NCBI RefSeq assembly: GCF_000471905.2 | Contig: NW_006499751.1 | Location: 6,280,523-6,344,522 of the forward strand | Origin: Amborella trichopoda | Lineage: Eukaryota; Streptophyta; Magnoliopsida; Amborellales; Amborellaceae | DNA: 64,000 nucleotides | Reading direction: 5' to 3' | Shown here: positions 47,967 through 59,362 of the stretch, piece by piece | Position numbering within the stretch: the stretch's first letter is position 1 | Layout: each line of letters begins with the position of its first letter | Program-made: the position numbers and the translations under genes | The notes under the pieces: generated by a model | Databases searched by the model: none | Told to the model about the DNA's origin: nothing | The model's input: the letters and a program-made list of their open reading frames with translations, nothing else

Positions 47967-50661
47967 TGTTTAGGTGCCTCGATCCCGCCGTCCAGATCTA
48001 GATGATCTTGTAGCACGTATCTCGAGTTTCTAATATAACCCGAGATTTGAGATCGCTCTCTCGGAACCTTTCTCAAGAGCAAGGGCAGATATATCAACCG
48101 ATGAGAAAAGAATTTAAGGTGGGCTTGGGTCTTATTCAGGCTAGCTCGCATGGGCGCCCTCTTAGATCATGAAGAAAACCCCTTAGCTGCTTTAGCTGGT
48201 TCGGAATCACCTCCCTTGACTTGCAATCCTCTTGTTCTCTGCACAACATTTTTATGGTTAATTTGTAAGGCAAGTGGGTCGAAGGGACCCACCCTTCTCT
48301 TAGGGCATTGTACGTTCATGTGAGAGAATAATGAAATGGAAAGTTCAAATAAAGATAGAAAAGAGAAAGGAAATTAATGATGGGAGAGACTAACATGACA
48401 GCTGGAAAGTGACCGACTCGGAGTGGAAGCAAGACGGGCATGGTCCTCAGGATCAGCACGGTGATAATACTACTCGAAATCAAGGCCGATATGGTGGTGC
48501 TAGGCTAAGTCTACCCTCAGTCAAGGGTGAAGAGAAGAATGAAGAGACGAAAAGAAAACGAGACGGCTGGGGGTGGAAGAACCCAGATGGCAATGGGCAT
48601 CGTCGTTGGCATCATGAGAAGCCACCGCTTCCATTGCTGGTGGCGATGGCTTCTGGTGAGGCTCACGGCGATAGCTCCCCGCGAGACACACGGTGCTAGA
48701 TGGACAACACATGAGAAGACCACGAATGGTAATAAGAGTCGCCATTGGCAACGTGAGGAGGCAACATTTCCCTTACGGACGGTGATAACTCTTGACAAGG
48801 CGCACGATGATGGGCACAGAGAGGTGTGGAAGGAGCGTGTGCGCGACGGTGGGTATTGCCATGATCCTTTGCGGACAGGAATGGACATCGCCGCCTGCAA
48901 CAGTCACGCGATAGGGTGAAGCCCCTGCGAACGACAATAGGCTTCATCACCCGCGTTCCTCGCTGAGACGTCGAGGATACGTCTACGGATGGCGATGAGC
49001 AGTGTCGTCTGCAAAGCCTCGCCGAGAGATAGAGAATGAAACAAAGGGAGAAGGAAGCTCATGCATGACACTGCCATCGCCATGCGTGACCTGTTAGACT
49101 ACAGGAGAGGAATGCATGACACTTCCACTACCGTGCATGGCCTCTTAGAGGAGCTCAGACGGGGAAGAAGAAGAAGAAAGAGAGGAAGAGAGAGAAGAAA
49201 AGAAAAAGAAGAGAGCGAAGATTTACCGGTTCAAAAGTTTCTGTCACCTTACTCCCTCACTCCAAACATGACACAACAATGAGAAGAAAGAGAAACTTTA
49301 TCAAGTAAAAACTCTCCCTCTGTGTATTTTGTGTGTGTGTTTATTACCTCCCGCGTACAATGATGGTATGTGGTATATATAGAATATTCCCCAAACTTGG
49401 GTGGATGATGAAAATTAACCCTAATTGATGAAAATTAAGATTAAATGGAATTAAAAAAAAATAGAAAGTAGGGTGAGAAATGACAGATTTGTCTATTCCT
49501 AACAATTTGTGTAATTTCAAAACAGCCCATGTGTTGCTCAAAAACATGCATGATTTTTCATGGATGATCTGGAGTCGTTCTGATGCCTGGTTGATCGAAA
49601 GATGATTGTTTTCTTGTTGGGATCGACATGGAAATATTTTTCATACCAACTTCGAGACATGGATCGTGTTTTTAGCATACGATCATGTGACTTGAAATTT
49701 GAATGGATATTCAAACTTCGAATCGATAGTGTGCTCATTTCTTGATGTTTTTTGGTGATTTACTTGCTGGATCACGCTGAGCATGCCGTTACGGTAGCGG
49801 GACAAGAAACAAAGCTCGATTCCGTGCTCGAACTAAGCTTTTGCAACTTTGAAATTTTGGCCAGAATTTGAAATTCCAACAACAGAATTTGCAGTCACTT
49901 TGTTGGCTTTGTGTGCAGAATCCGACCGTTCATCTTATACAGGGTTCGGGTCAAAGATAGCCCGAGACCTTACGTACGTGATGGAATTAGTCTCGCATCG
50001 ATCGGGCACGTGAGCGGCATGATTTGGCTGCTCGAGCGAGGCACGATGCTGATGAATTTTCTGCACTTTCTTCACGGATCAATAATTTCTCTCTAGCGTT
50101 TCGTCGCGCTCAGGAGACATCGCCCGACGTGCCACATCGAAATGCTCGTCTTGACGAGATGAACATGCTCACCAAATTTGAGCGTGATCCAACTTTGGAC
50201 GGGCGAGAGATGAGCATCGAAAGTCACGTTTCGTGACTGTCCCTTCAATGGTGTGGAGTTGTAGAGTGGCCGCATGGGAATAGCTTGTGGCTCGTCCTAT
50301 TTCATTCTTTCCCTTTAACGTCTTCCTGGAGTCTCCATTTAAGTTGAAATTTGACCTCTAGGGGTTTTTAACCGTACCAAATCCAATTGTCGTGGTCCCA
50401 CAATAATTTGAGACACCGAAAATGTAGCTCTAGTTATAGGGTCCGTTTCAGGGTGCGAGAGGCCGTTTCTGCCTGAACTGTTTCTCAATCTCCACTACCT
50501 TAGACATGTTGGAATGTGATGAGACTTAGTAGGAGACTTTTGAAAGTCCTCATGAAGACCTTGACTAGTTTTGGGGTTGTTCTAAGACTGTCAGAATTTC
50601 CACTGTTTGCTAGGGTTTTATTGAGCGGGGGCCCCATGATGATGAAAAATATCTTCCAACA
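47967..50661 (-). repeat. E4 5' LTR
   Basis: 2695 bp, TGTTTAGGTGCC at the inner end and CTTCCAACA at the outer end. Middle module of the GCGAT type (48340-49240). Bounded by primer site on one side and target duplication on the other. Confidence 0.85.
49370..49388 (-). promoter_or_regulatory. TATA box of the E4 5' LTR
   Basis: Plus-strand GGTATATATAGAATATTCC; minus-strand TTCTATATATACC at the family position. This would have driven the genomic RNA of E4. Confidence 0.55.
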
Positions 50662-50666
50662 ATCTT
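50662..50666 (+). other. Target site duplication of E4, right copy (ATCTT)
   Basis: Matches 37639-37643. Confidence 0.85.
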
Positions 50667-52400
50667 CTTTTCCTCTAAGTGAGTGCCTTTTTTGGGGTTA
50701 TCTCCTACATTAAAAAACATCTCCTTTGCCTCGAAGTGAGTGCCTTTTTAGGGGCTTTCTCCCACATTAGAAAACATTTGATTCTTCTCTAAGTGAGTGC
50801 TTTTTCAAGGGCTTTCTCCCACATTAAGAAACATTCTTCTTTACCTCTAAGTGAGTGCATTTTAAGGGGTTTTCTCCTACATTATAAAACATTCTTCTTG
50901 GCGCAACAACTAAGTGTCCCCGATGGATTTATCCCACTGTGGCTGGATCTTCTTTGTGAGATAGGGATGGTAATATTTTCAGCTAGTACCTTCAAATTTT
51001 TTCGAACTTTTGTTGAAATTGGTTGAAGTCATCTTTGATCAAGAACTACGTCAAGCTGTTTATTAGTGCAAGTGCCCTTTTGGGTTTTCACCTGCACTGG
51101 ATAGAAGTGGCGTTATAAAATGGCTTTCACCAACCCTTCTTTTTATTGAGGGTCTTTTACCTGTGACTTCCAGGACACATCCACCTTTTATTTACATTTT
51201 TGTTCATGGTACCCTTATGGGTTTTCGCCATGCCCGATTTCTTGTTTTCAAAACACTTTTACTCATGGCTTCGTGGTCATATCCGTCTATCATTTTTATG
51301 CATGGTGCCTTTTCGAGTTTTCACCATACCGAAATTTTACCCATAATTTCATGAATATATCCGTCTGAAGCTCTCACTTTTACTCATAACATTCCTGATC
51401 GGATGCTCATCATTCACAACTTCTTTCTCTTTTTAGAGCAACCTTTTTCCTTGACGATGCATAGTACAAAAGGGTATATTTGTATAAGGCTCGCTGGGGT
51501 AACAAATACCATAGGTGAGGATTTTATTGATGAAAATTGTCATCATTGGGGATGTACTAGGTTGAGCAAGGTGATAAACGATTCACACTTGCTGTGTATG
51601 GGGGTTTTAGATGGCTCAGTAGTTTAGCTAATACATGAAAAACTCCACGGGGATAAAAAATGTGTACTTGCACCACTAGGGTAGTAACCTATAGATAGAG
51701 GTGACCTACCGCTTGGGGAATGGAACATTAGTCATTTGGGGATGATGGTTTTATGAGCAGTAGTGATCACTCGGGGATAGACTATTTCAGATAGTGGTTA
51801 TTCTGTTTATTGGAAATGCTGGTATTTTTGGTTTATTGAGATGGAGGGAAGTCATGATTTATTGGTGGCTTTGGTCCATCAGGCATAACAACCCATTTGG
51901 GGGTAAATGGATTATAGTCCACTAGAGTTGTTAAGTCATTGAGGATGACAGTCAATTTGGGGAATGTTGGACCATTGAAAGTAGTGATTTCCTGGGGATG
52001 CTGGCTTTTTAAGAATAGGAACTCACTGGGGAAGATGGACCATTAGAGTGGCAGTCCCTTTGGGAGCTTATGCACTATTGAGGATGGTATAGTAGCAAGG
52101 GATATTTGGATGTAACTCCATGGGAAGAATGGAGTTTCAAAAGTTTGATGCCCAAATGAACAACGGTTTTTTGGTCCCAATAGTAAGCTTGAGTTTGATG
52201 CAAGGGTATATCCGAATATATTCCCAATGGGGATCAGATATATCGAGGGTATAGCTCTGCTGAGGATTGGAAATCATTAAGGATCAAAATTACCCTTAGA
52301 TTTCAAAAGTTTATTATTGAAATGAATCCATGGTCATACCTATTTAATGAATTCATGGCTCATGGTGAGTCAGTTTTGAAAATGGGGCTATTGGGCTTAG
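50662..52400 (-). other. E0 3' UTR, second part
   Basis: Resumes the 60-bp minisatellite (50662-50910), then a diverged version of the main-family 3' UTR: the TTTTCACC/TTACTCATG phrases at 51030-51400 correspond to 14920-15350 of E1. From 51640 to 52330 short CACTNGGGGAT-type degenerate repeats resemble 16500-16900 of E1. No gene seen. Confidence 0.5.
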
Positions 52401-52839
52401 AGGTCTGGGCTTCAGCTAGCCTTGGGTTACCCCGCTGTGGGGTGAGTGTGCGTAGGTGGAACAAAGGGCATAGCCCTTTTGTTCACCTTGTGTAAAATGT
52501 TCACGAGTGTGTGCTGAGCTCATGGTTAAACTATGAGCTTGTGTGAGAAATGAGGAGAGAACAATTGTTCCCGTGCCTAACATAGACTGGGAGCTCTTGA
52601 TGAGAGTGGTGAAGACAAGTTGATAGACTCGCGCCTAAACGCAAGCCTAGACTTCAATGTGATGAGTAAGAGAAAGAAAGAGTGTAAATTTGGATGAATT
52701 CGGGATATTCAAAGAGTAGAAGAAGCAGAAATGACAAACCCACGGTTAGGCATGGGTTTGAAACGAAGAGAGAAGAAGACATAATGAGCCCGCAGTTAGA
52801 CGCGAATTAAGGGAGCGATGTCAGCAAGACAAAGCGCTC

Positions 52840-53300
52840 TGGGACAGACCCGCAGTTATACATGGTCAGAGGAGGCAACATGACAGACCCGCATTTTGAC
52901 CAAGCAATGCCAAGAAGGTGAAATTCTTTGGGACATACTAGCAGTTTAACCGAAGGGACGCTGGGGAGGTGAGATGTTATGGACAGACCCGTAGTTTAGA
53001 CGAAGCGGCACCAAGGAGGCGAAACATATTTGGGACAGACCTTCGGTTTGGACGAAGCGATGCCAGGGAGGTGAAACTCTTTTGGAATAGACCTGTAGTT
53101 TAGATGAAGCGACGCCAGGGAGGCGAAACGTATATGCGACAGACCTGCGATTTAGACAAAGCGACGCTAGGGAGGTGAAATGCTTCTAAGACAGACCCGC
53201 GGTTTAGATGAAGCAACGCCAGGGAGGCGAAATGCTTCTAGAACAAACTAGGGATTTAGACGAAGTGATGCCAGTGAGGTGAAACGCTTTTGGGAGAAAC
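52840..53300. repeat. About 52-bp minisatellite
   Basis: Eight to nine degenerate copies of GACAGACCCGCGGTTTAGAC with GAAGCGACGCCAGGGAGGCG. The flanking 52400-52840 is G/A-rich with scattered GGTTAGGCATGGG words and no gene signal. It may be a U5 module of a further related LTR, but no LTR ends were found. Confidence 0.8.
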
Positions 53301-54164
53301 CCGCAGTCAGAGGTTTCTAAAAAGGGAAGATAGAGAGAGAAGGCATTTTTACCTTCGAAATTTTACTGCGAGAGACAAAAAACCAATTTCTTTTTACCTT
53401 TTCCACCATTTTCACTGTAGAGAGAGAAAGAGAGCTCCCCCTTTTTGAAGTATTCTTTTGTAAGGCTGTGGCCTCGGCTAGCGTCAGCACTCAAGCCATA
53501 AAAGGTACTTTTTGGCTTCCTCTTCTTCTTCTTACTGCTTTCTCTCACTAAAAGTTCTTATTGTTCCTCCTTTCTCACTTTGTATCTTACGCACCATATG
53601 TTTGATGTTGTGCTTGATGCATCTTTTTGGTGCATCCGGTGTAACTTGGCCTTCTTTTGCACATAGCTTTGCTAAAAACCTCCATTTTGCCCCTTTTCTT
53701 GCAATCTAGCATTTTGCATTTTACATGCACTTGCTACGTTCAGGCTATGGCCTCCTTAGTCAGGGCTCAACCCAATCTCATTGTTGCTGCTCTATGCAGC
53801 CCCTTTGTATATTGCTCCTTTCTGCTTTGTAGCACTGTCTGGTGTTCCTCTATTTTAGTCCCTTTTTGTTTAGAGCGTTGTCTTGTGCTTTGCTTCTCAG
53901 AGTGCTGCTGCTTTGGGCTCTTTTCACTTAGAGCATTGCTTTGCATTTCTGCTGTTTACGTTGTGTTTGCTTAGAGCATTACTTTGCATTTTGTTGTTTG
54001 CGTTATGTTTGCTTAGAGCACTTTTACATTTTGTTGTTTGCACTCTGTTTGCTTAGAGCACTGCTTTACATTTCGAAGTTTATGCTTTATTTGCTTAGAG
54101 CATTTCCTTGTGCCCTACAGCATTTGGAGCATTTATTACAACCATGTTGGTTGTCTTGCTCACT
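53301..54164. repeat. Unassigned sequence with a 42-bp tandem repeat
   Basis: No domain recognised. At 53925-54110 five copies of TTTGCTTAGAGCATTGCTTT with GCATTTTGTTGTTTGCGTT lie in tandem. The open frames here are Cys/Leu/Phe-rich and come from the repeat. Junction with an LTR fragment at about 54165. Confidence 0.5.
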
Positions 54165-55105
54165 GCGAGATTTCTAGATTCCGGTAAAAAATCCAAGATG
54201 ACAAATCTTCATCCGAACACGAAATTGAGCTGTGCTTATTACAAGGTGATCGTGACGACATGCTCAATGCAATTCAGTGAAGAAATCAAAGGAAAACATC
54301 AAGAAACAAGCACACTATTGATCAGAAGTTTTCAAGATGTATACAAATTTTGAGTCACATGATCGTGGCCTAAAAATGCGATCCATGGCTCGAAGCTGAT
54401 ATCAAATCGATAATCATACCGAACCCGACAAGAAATAAATCACCTTTCGGTCATACGGATGCCAGAGCAATCTTGAATTTTCCATGAAGAATCAGGCAAG
54501 TTCTAGCGCAGCAACAAGGACTGTTTTGGAATTTCATTTATTGTTGGGTAATAGCAAAACAGTTCTTTTGCAGCCAATTTTAGAATTTCTTTTAATTCAA
54601 TTAAATTGTAATTATCAACAATTTAAGTAGTTTTTTAGCGTACACCTATGTTTGGGCCCAATTCTATAAGTACATGCTCAACAAGATTGTTATAAGAGCT
54701 TTGATTTTTCAATACTGATCAATAAAATTTGAGAGTTTTCACATTCAAATTGTGGACACATCTTGGAGAGAGAGAGAGGAGAGAGAAGAAAAGGTCTGGT
54801 ACCCTTTAGTGAAGGTAATTTGCTCTCTCTTGCTCATCTCTCTCTTTCTCTCTCCTCCTTTCATCTTTTTCTCTACCTCTCATCTCTCTCTTTCTCTCTC
54901 CTCCTTTTATCTTTTTCTCTACCTCTCATCTCTCTCTCTCTCCTACTCTCATCTCTCTCCTCCTCTCGTCTGTTTCTTTCTCTCTCCTCTTCTCGTCTAT
55001 CTCATTCTCTCTCCTCTCATCGATATCTCTATGTCCTTTTTATTCTCTGATCTTCATTATTCACTTTCCTTATCTCTCTTCTACCTTTCAATGCATCATG
55101 TAAGC
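54165..55105 (+). repeat. Truncated plus-strand LTR (late U3, R, part of U5)
   Basis: Enters the family LTR mid-U3 (GATGACAAATCTTCATCCGA, like 24110-24135 of the solo LTR) and runs through the TATA region (about 54660) into a CT-rich stretch. Its start and its 3' terminal block are both missing. It abuts the PMD frame on the same strand, so the two may come from one element whose primer site was deleted. Confidence 0.6.
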
Positions 55106-55113
55106 CCGAGTGG

Positions 55114-56583
55114 CCCCTAAGCGTCACGTTCGTTATTGACCCTGTTCACTTTGAAGTCCGGGGGAAAGGCGACTGTAATGTCCATATTGAAGAAGGGGTG
55201 GTGCTTCTTCATTGCATGCATATGAACGTGGCCTCCAATGTAAATTTACCCACCTTGGGGAAGAGAATGGTGAAGACCCAGGGGATGATGTGGTCTTCTT
55301 ATGGTCTCTGAGTGCAAGGGGAGCACCAATATTTGAAAGGCTATTCTTCTTGGACCATCCAAGTGTCCTTTCGAGACATTCTTGAACGTGCTTCTTTGCT
55401 AGTGGCAGTTCAGTGCTTCGCTAGCTATTATGATCGGTACTCCAATACTGTAAAGGTGTTGCTGGAAACATGGAGTCATGTTAGCAACACTTAGCTCCTT
55501 GGGCATGGGGAAGTGGGGATCTCTTTACTAGACCTTCATTTATTGGCAGCCTTCCGCTGATTGGGGCCATGTATGACGTATTCGTGTCCTAGAATTGGGT
55601 CATCTTTGGTGGTGCTCTTGGGGAGAGAGGAACCGCTTGCCAGCCTTCAGAAATTTGTTGAGATATACCATTTGCTTCATTCCAAGTCTAGCAATAGTCG
55701 AGTAACCTTCACCGAATGGGTGAAATTCTTTTGTGGGGATCACCCTAAGGATGGTCGAGGTTCTTCGAGGAAGAAGCGGAAGGTAGCTGCTAAGGAGACG
55801 CCCCCACTCTATCAACTTGAGACTAGTCACAACTCTGTCTTCTTGGCCGCTTACCTGGCTTTATTCTTATACATTTTTGCTATTCCTGGAGGGGTAGATG
55901 ACATATGACCAGGCACTCTATGTGGCTTGTGATATGGCGAGGGGCTGTCAATATGCTCTCGCTCAACTAGTATTCTGCATTATCTACCATGGACTGGGAG
56001 CTATCTTCAGATGGAAGGCCTACAAAGGAAAAGAGGGGGGAATCGCATTGTTGGGGGAGAAGCCTTTCCTGCAGAATTTAAGACTCCATTCCCCATCCAT
56101 TATGTGTATGGGTGGCTAGGGGCCTATTTCCCTTCAACCTATATCAGGAGTCAGGGCTCAAGGGAGAAAATTCCCCCCTTCTTGATGAGAATTGCTAACC
56201 AAAAGGCCATCTTCCATAGCCCACGGGAGGCTCGGAGCATGTTTGGGCATGACTCCTCATATATACGGCGGGTCCCATTTCCAGTTGGGAGCTTTACCCA
56301 CCACACTTTCATCGACGAACTGAGGAAGGAGTTGGACGGTGCTCCAGTGATTATTAGGGAACTCATGTTTATGTTGAGCATTAGAGGGGAGGTTTTGCCC
56401 TATCGGACCCCAAACTGTGCCAGACTGGAAGGGTACTTCCCTCACCGCTTCACCCATCAGCATGGGCTTGATCAGAGTTGCCCTTTCTTTGTGTTTTTCG
56501 AGAAGCGACGCGACAAAGTAAACATTGGGAAAGAAGAAGAGCTTGGGACTCTTCAAGAATGTTGGTTGCCAGAGCATGTATGA
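55114..56583 (+). pseudogene. Plant mobile domain (PMD) protein, broken; probable retrotransposon extra ORF
   Basis: One frame runs from 55114 to 55908 through three stops (TGA 55309, TAG 55492, TGA 55558), then shifts frame near 55900 and again near 56010 and continues to 56583. Recognisable PMD-type segments in order: YSSWTIQVSFRDILERA; WSHVSNT, then GHGEVGISLLDLHLLA; WVKFFCGD; a charged RKKRK patch; FLAAYLALFLYIFAIPGG; ALAQLVFCIIYHGLGAIF; and FPIHYVYGWLGAYFP. PMD genes are known in plants as MAIN/MAIL-type cellular proteins and as passengers of Ty3/gypsy and Mutator-like elements. The local setting (LTR piece upstream, same strand) favours the retrotransposon form. The final 150 residues (LRKELDGAP, FEKRRDKVN) fit no motif I know. 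Non-functional as it stands. Confidence 0.7.
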
Positions 56584-56591
56584 ACTGCGTA

Positions 56592-58202
56592 TGGTTAGGT
56601 GCCTCGATCTCACCCTTCGGATCCTTTTGGTGATCAGGAGGCACGCGTCTCGGGTTTCGAGGGAAGACCCCGGACATTTTTGAGATCGCTCTCTCAGGAA
56701 CCTCATTCTAGAATGGGGGCAGGTGTTACCAACGGGTGAGAGAGGAATTTAAGGTGGGTTCGGGACTTACTTAGGTTGGCTCGCGTGGGCACCCTCTTAG
56801 ATCATGAAGAAAGCCCCCCAGTAATAAAACTGGTTCAGAATCGCCTCCCTTGGCTTATATTCTTCCTGTTTTATGCAATCACACACATATGGCAAAGGTT
56901 ATAAGACATGTGGGTTGGACCTCACCCTTTTCCTCTTTGATGAATGTGCACAAGCATGCGCATTCAAAAAGAAAAATAAGGGAAGAAAGACATGGGAGAG
57001 AAGAATTTGACTAGGCAGGAGGATCAGAGCAGCGACTAAGCTGATGAATAATTGGCTTGATGTGGTAGTAAAACGGGCTCGGTAACTAAGACCTGCTCAC
57101 AGGGTTACTACTAGACATCATTACTAGTACCAACTAGCTAGGCACGATGGTTAGTCTGTCATGACAATAAAGCAGGCCAAATAATCCTGACACAACAACA
57201 TTACGACTTGACGACAGGACTACCATGAGAGGCTAACCTCAATCCCTCTTAGTCGAATGGAAGAGTAATAGAATGATGGTTATGAGAAAGAATAAGAAGT
57301 GAAGAAATAGAAGAAGGGAAGAGAAGGAGGGAGGGAGAAGAAAGGAAGAGAAGAGTATGAAAGGAGGGAGAATAATAGAGAGAGGGGGAAGGAAGATGCA
57401 GTCGGCGCTAGGCATTGCCGGCTGTGTTAGTAGGACGAGAGAGAAAATGCAGTCGACGCTAGGCTTCACTGACTATGTTATACAAAGAAGAGGAGAGTGA
57501 AGACACAGTCGGCGCTAGGCTTCGTCGACTGTGCTTGAAGAAGAGAAAGAAAATGCAGTCGGAGCTAAGCTTCGTTGACTGTGTCAGAAGAAGAGAGAGA
57601 AAATGCAGTCGGCATTAGGCTTCACGAATTGTGTCAGAAGAAGAGAGAGAAAATACAGTCGGTGCTAGGCTTCACTGATTGTGTCAAAAGAAGAGAGAAG
57701 GAGAGACCCAACCGGCATTGGGCTTCGCCGACTGTGACAGAAAATGAGAGAGAGAAATCAAACTGATGCTAGGCTTCGTCGACTGGCTTTCGAAGAGAAG
57801 GTGAGAGAGAAATCCAACCAACGCTAAGCTTCATCGATTGACTTCAAAAGAGAAGGAGAGAGAGAAATCTAGTCGGCACTAGGCTTCGCCAACTGGCTTC
57901 AGAAGAGAAGGAAAGAGAGAAATCTAACCGGAGCTAGGCTTCGCCGACTGGCTTCAGAAGTGAAGGAGAGAGAAATCCAACCAGCGTAAGGCTTCACCGA
58001 CTGGCCTCAAAAGAGAAGGAGAGAGAGAAATCTAACAGGTGATAGGCTTCATCGACTGGCCTCAAAAGAGAAGGAGAGAGATAAATCCAACCGGTGCTAG
58101 GCTTCATCAACTGGCCTCAGAAGAGAAGGAGGTAGAGACGAGAAGAAGAGAGATAGAGATAGGAACTAGAAATAGGGGAGGAGAGAGAAAGAGATAGAGA
58201 CG
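56592..58202 (-). repeat. Minus-oriented LTR, truncated (U5 side only)
   Basis: Begins TGGTTAGGTGCCTCG with the conserved 350-bp terminal block, then the hairpin-type middle. It stops at the LTR of the next element at 58203, which probably inserted here; the rest would lie beyond the window. Closest in layout to the E3 LTR (shared GGCTCGGTAACT/TGAGCTCAATAACT region and AAGAAGGAAAG tracts). Confidence 0.7.
57395..58130. repeat. About 54-bp hairpin-forming minisatellite
   Basis: About 14 copies of CAGTCGGCGCTAGGCTTCGT plus CGACTGTG, or CCAACCGGCGCTAGGCTTCG plus CCGACTGGC, between GAGAAGGAGAGAGAGAAAT purine tracts. At about 57505-57532 one copy forms the stem CACAGTCG/CGACTGTG. Same module as in E3 and the solo LTR. 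Confidence 0.85.
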
Positions 58203-59336
58203 TGCACACACCCCATTTTAAATATGGGAATTTTTGTGGTTTCGGAACCCGTAGGACCACACTTATCCTAGTGAACCCAAATCCATAGTTCACATAGCTG
58301 ACCTTGTGATCCGGAATCAGTTTTCCTGTCCGGAACCCTGCATAAACCCTATTTTGACTCAGATTTCTGTAATTGCCATATATTACTAAACAAATCATTA
58401 AAAATAGTAAAAAAAATCCGTTTTGGCCCAAATTTTCTTTGAGAGCTTCACAAGAGGCTGAGGAACACACTTGAGAATAAAAAATTTGATTTCGAGCCTT
58501 TTTTGTTTTTACGGCATGGGGCATGCCGCCTAGGCGACACGAGCCGTGCAACCCAGCCTTGGGCGACACGAGCCGTGCAACCCAGCCTTGGGCGGCACAG
58601 ACCGTGCCGCCTAGTCCCGGTTGATTTTTTTCCATTTTACTTGGGCGACACTCCCCGTGCCGCCCAAATCCGCCTCCTGAAAATGGTATCTTTGACTGGG
58701 GCGATTTGTTTGTTGCATGAGTTTATTCTCCCCATCAAATTTGGCCCCCTTTTGAGGATCTTTTTGGGGACCATTTAGAGGGGGATGGAGAGAGAAAAAC
58801 TGGGAGGAAGCTTGAGACAAGAGAAAAAACCCTAGAGATAGAGATTAAAAACCCTAGAGAGCTGCAGGAGATAGAAACTTGAGAGAAAAAATCAGAGAGA
58901 AAACCTATCTAACCTAAGCTTGAGAACCCTAGTTCTAAGCCATTTTCCACGGCTCAACTACCACCAAAGACTTGCTGATCGACATTTGGACCAGAAGGGC
59001 AAAAGGAACCAGTTCTGATATGGGCGAGCCCTCGAAGGCTCAAGAAGCTCGGGCCATCCGTCCCGGTCCGGTATTCTCTTCACCTTCATTTCCACTTATT
59101 TTGATCTAGCTTTGATTTTTTTTGATTGAAAACTGTGTTTTGAAATGCTATTGATCAAGCTAGCTCGGCAATAGATCTGAGAGCAGATCTGCTCATTTTT
59201 GGGCAGATTTGGCCTTAGATTTGAATTCGATTGTTCCCACTTTCTCTATCATTTATTTTCATTTCATTTATAAGTTTAAAGTGTCCGATCAGAGTGATCT
59301 ACATTCGCAAATCTCTTTGATTTTTCACGGTAAACA
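58203..59336 (+). repeat. 5' LTR of a second Ty3/gypsy-like element, about 1.13 kb
   Basis: Begins TGCACACACCCCATTTTAAA, a U3 start common in plant gypsy LTRs, and ends GGTAAACA. It is followed at once by a primer-site-like sequence. The R/U5 part is GA-rich with repeated AACCCTAGAGA words. U3 holds GC hairpins (58520-58611). The 3' LTR is not in the window. The start is inferred from motif only; no target duplication could be checked. Confidence 0.6.
58591..58611 (+). repeat. Perfect GC hairpin in U3
   Basis: GGCGGCAC, loop AGACC, GTGCCGCC. Two 29-30 bp copies of a related GGGCGACACGAGCCGTG unit precede it (58530-58590). Confidence 0.8.
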
Positions 59337-59337
59337 G

Positions 59338-59362
59338 TTTGACGCCCACCATGGGGCATTTC
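59338..59362 (+). other. Primer binding site of the second element
   Basis: TTTGACGCCCACCATGGGGC directly after the LTR end, like the TTTGGCGCCCACCGTGGGGC sites known after many plant gypsy LTRs, with CG to CA-type decay. I do not assign the tRNA. Confidence 0.6.

Larger units (their letters stand above)
37644..50661 (-). mobile_element. E4: complete-ended, pol-less Tat/Ogre-type element, 13.0 kb
   Basis: The most complete element. Right to left on the minus strand: 5' LTR (47967-50661), GCT spacer, primer site (47944-47963), gag (about 44220-47878), 3' UTR with minisatellites (40336-44220), purine junction, 3' LTR (37644-40335). Perfect ATCTT target duplications flank it. No protease, RT, RNase H or integrase remnant lies between gag and the 3' UTR. 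The two LTRs are almost equal in length (2692 and 2695 bp) but differ at many sites, largely C/T and G/A, so the insertion is old. Probably a non-autonomous Gag-only form that depended on a pol-bearing relative. Confidence 0.8.

Noticed and set aside
53657..54177. Cys/Leu-rich possible membrane or secreted peptides
   Set aside because: Overlapping frames arise from the TTTGCTTAGAGCATT tandem repeat; no signal peptide and mature cysteine pattern could be supported.
58117..58635. 172-codon minus-strand open frame
   Set aside because: It crosses the junction between a truncated LTR and a different element's LTR, so it cannot be one gene; no domain seen.
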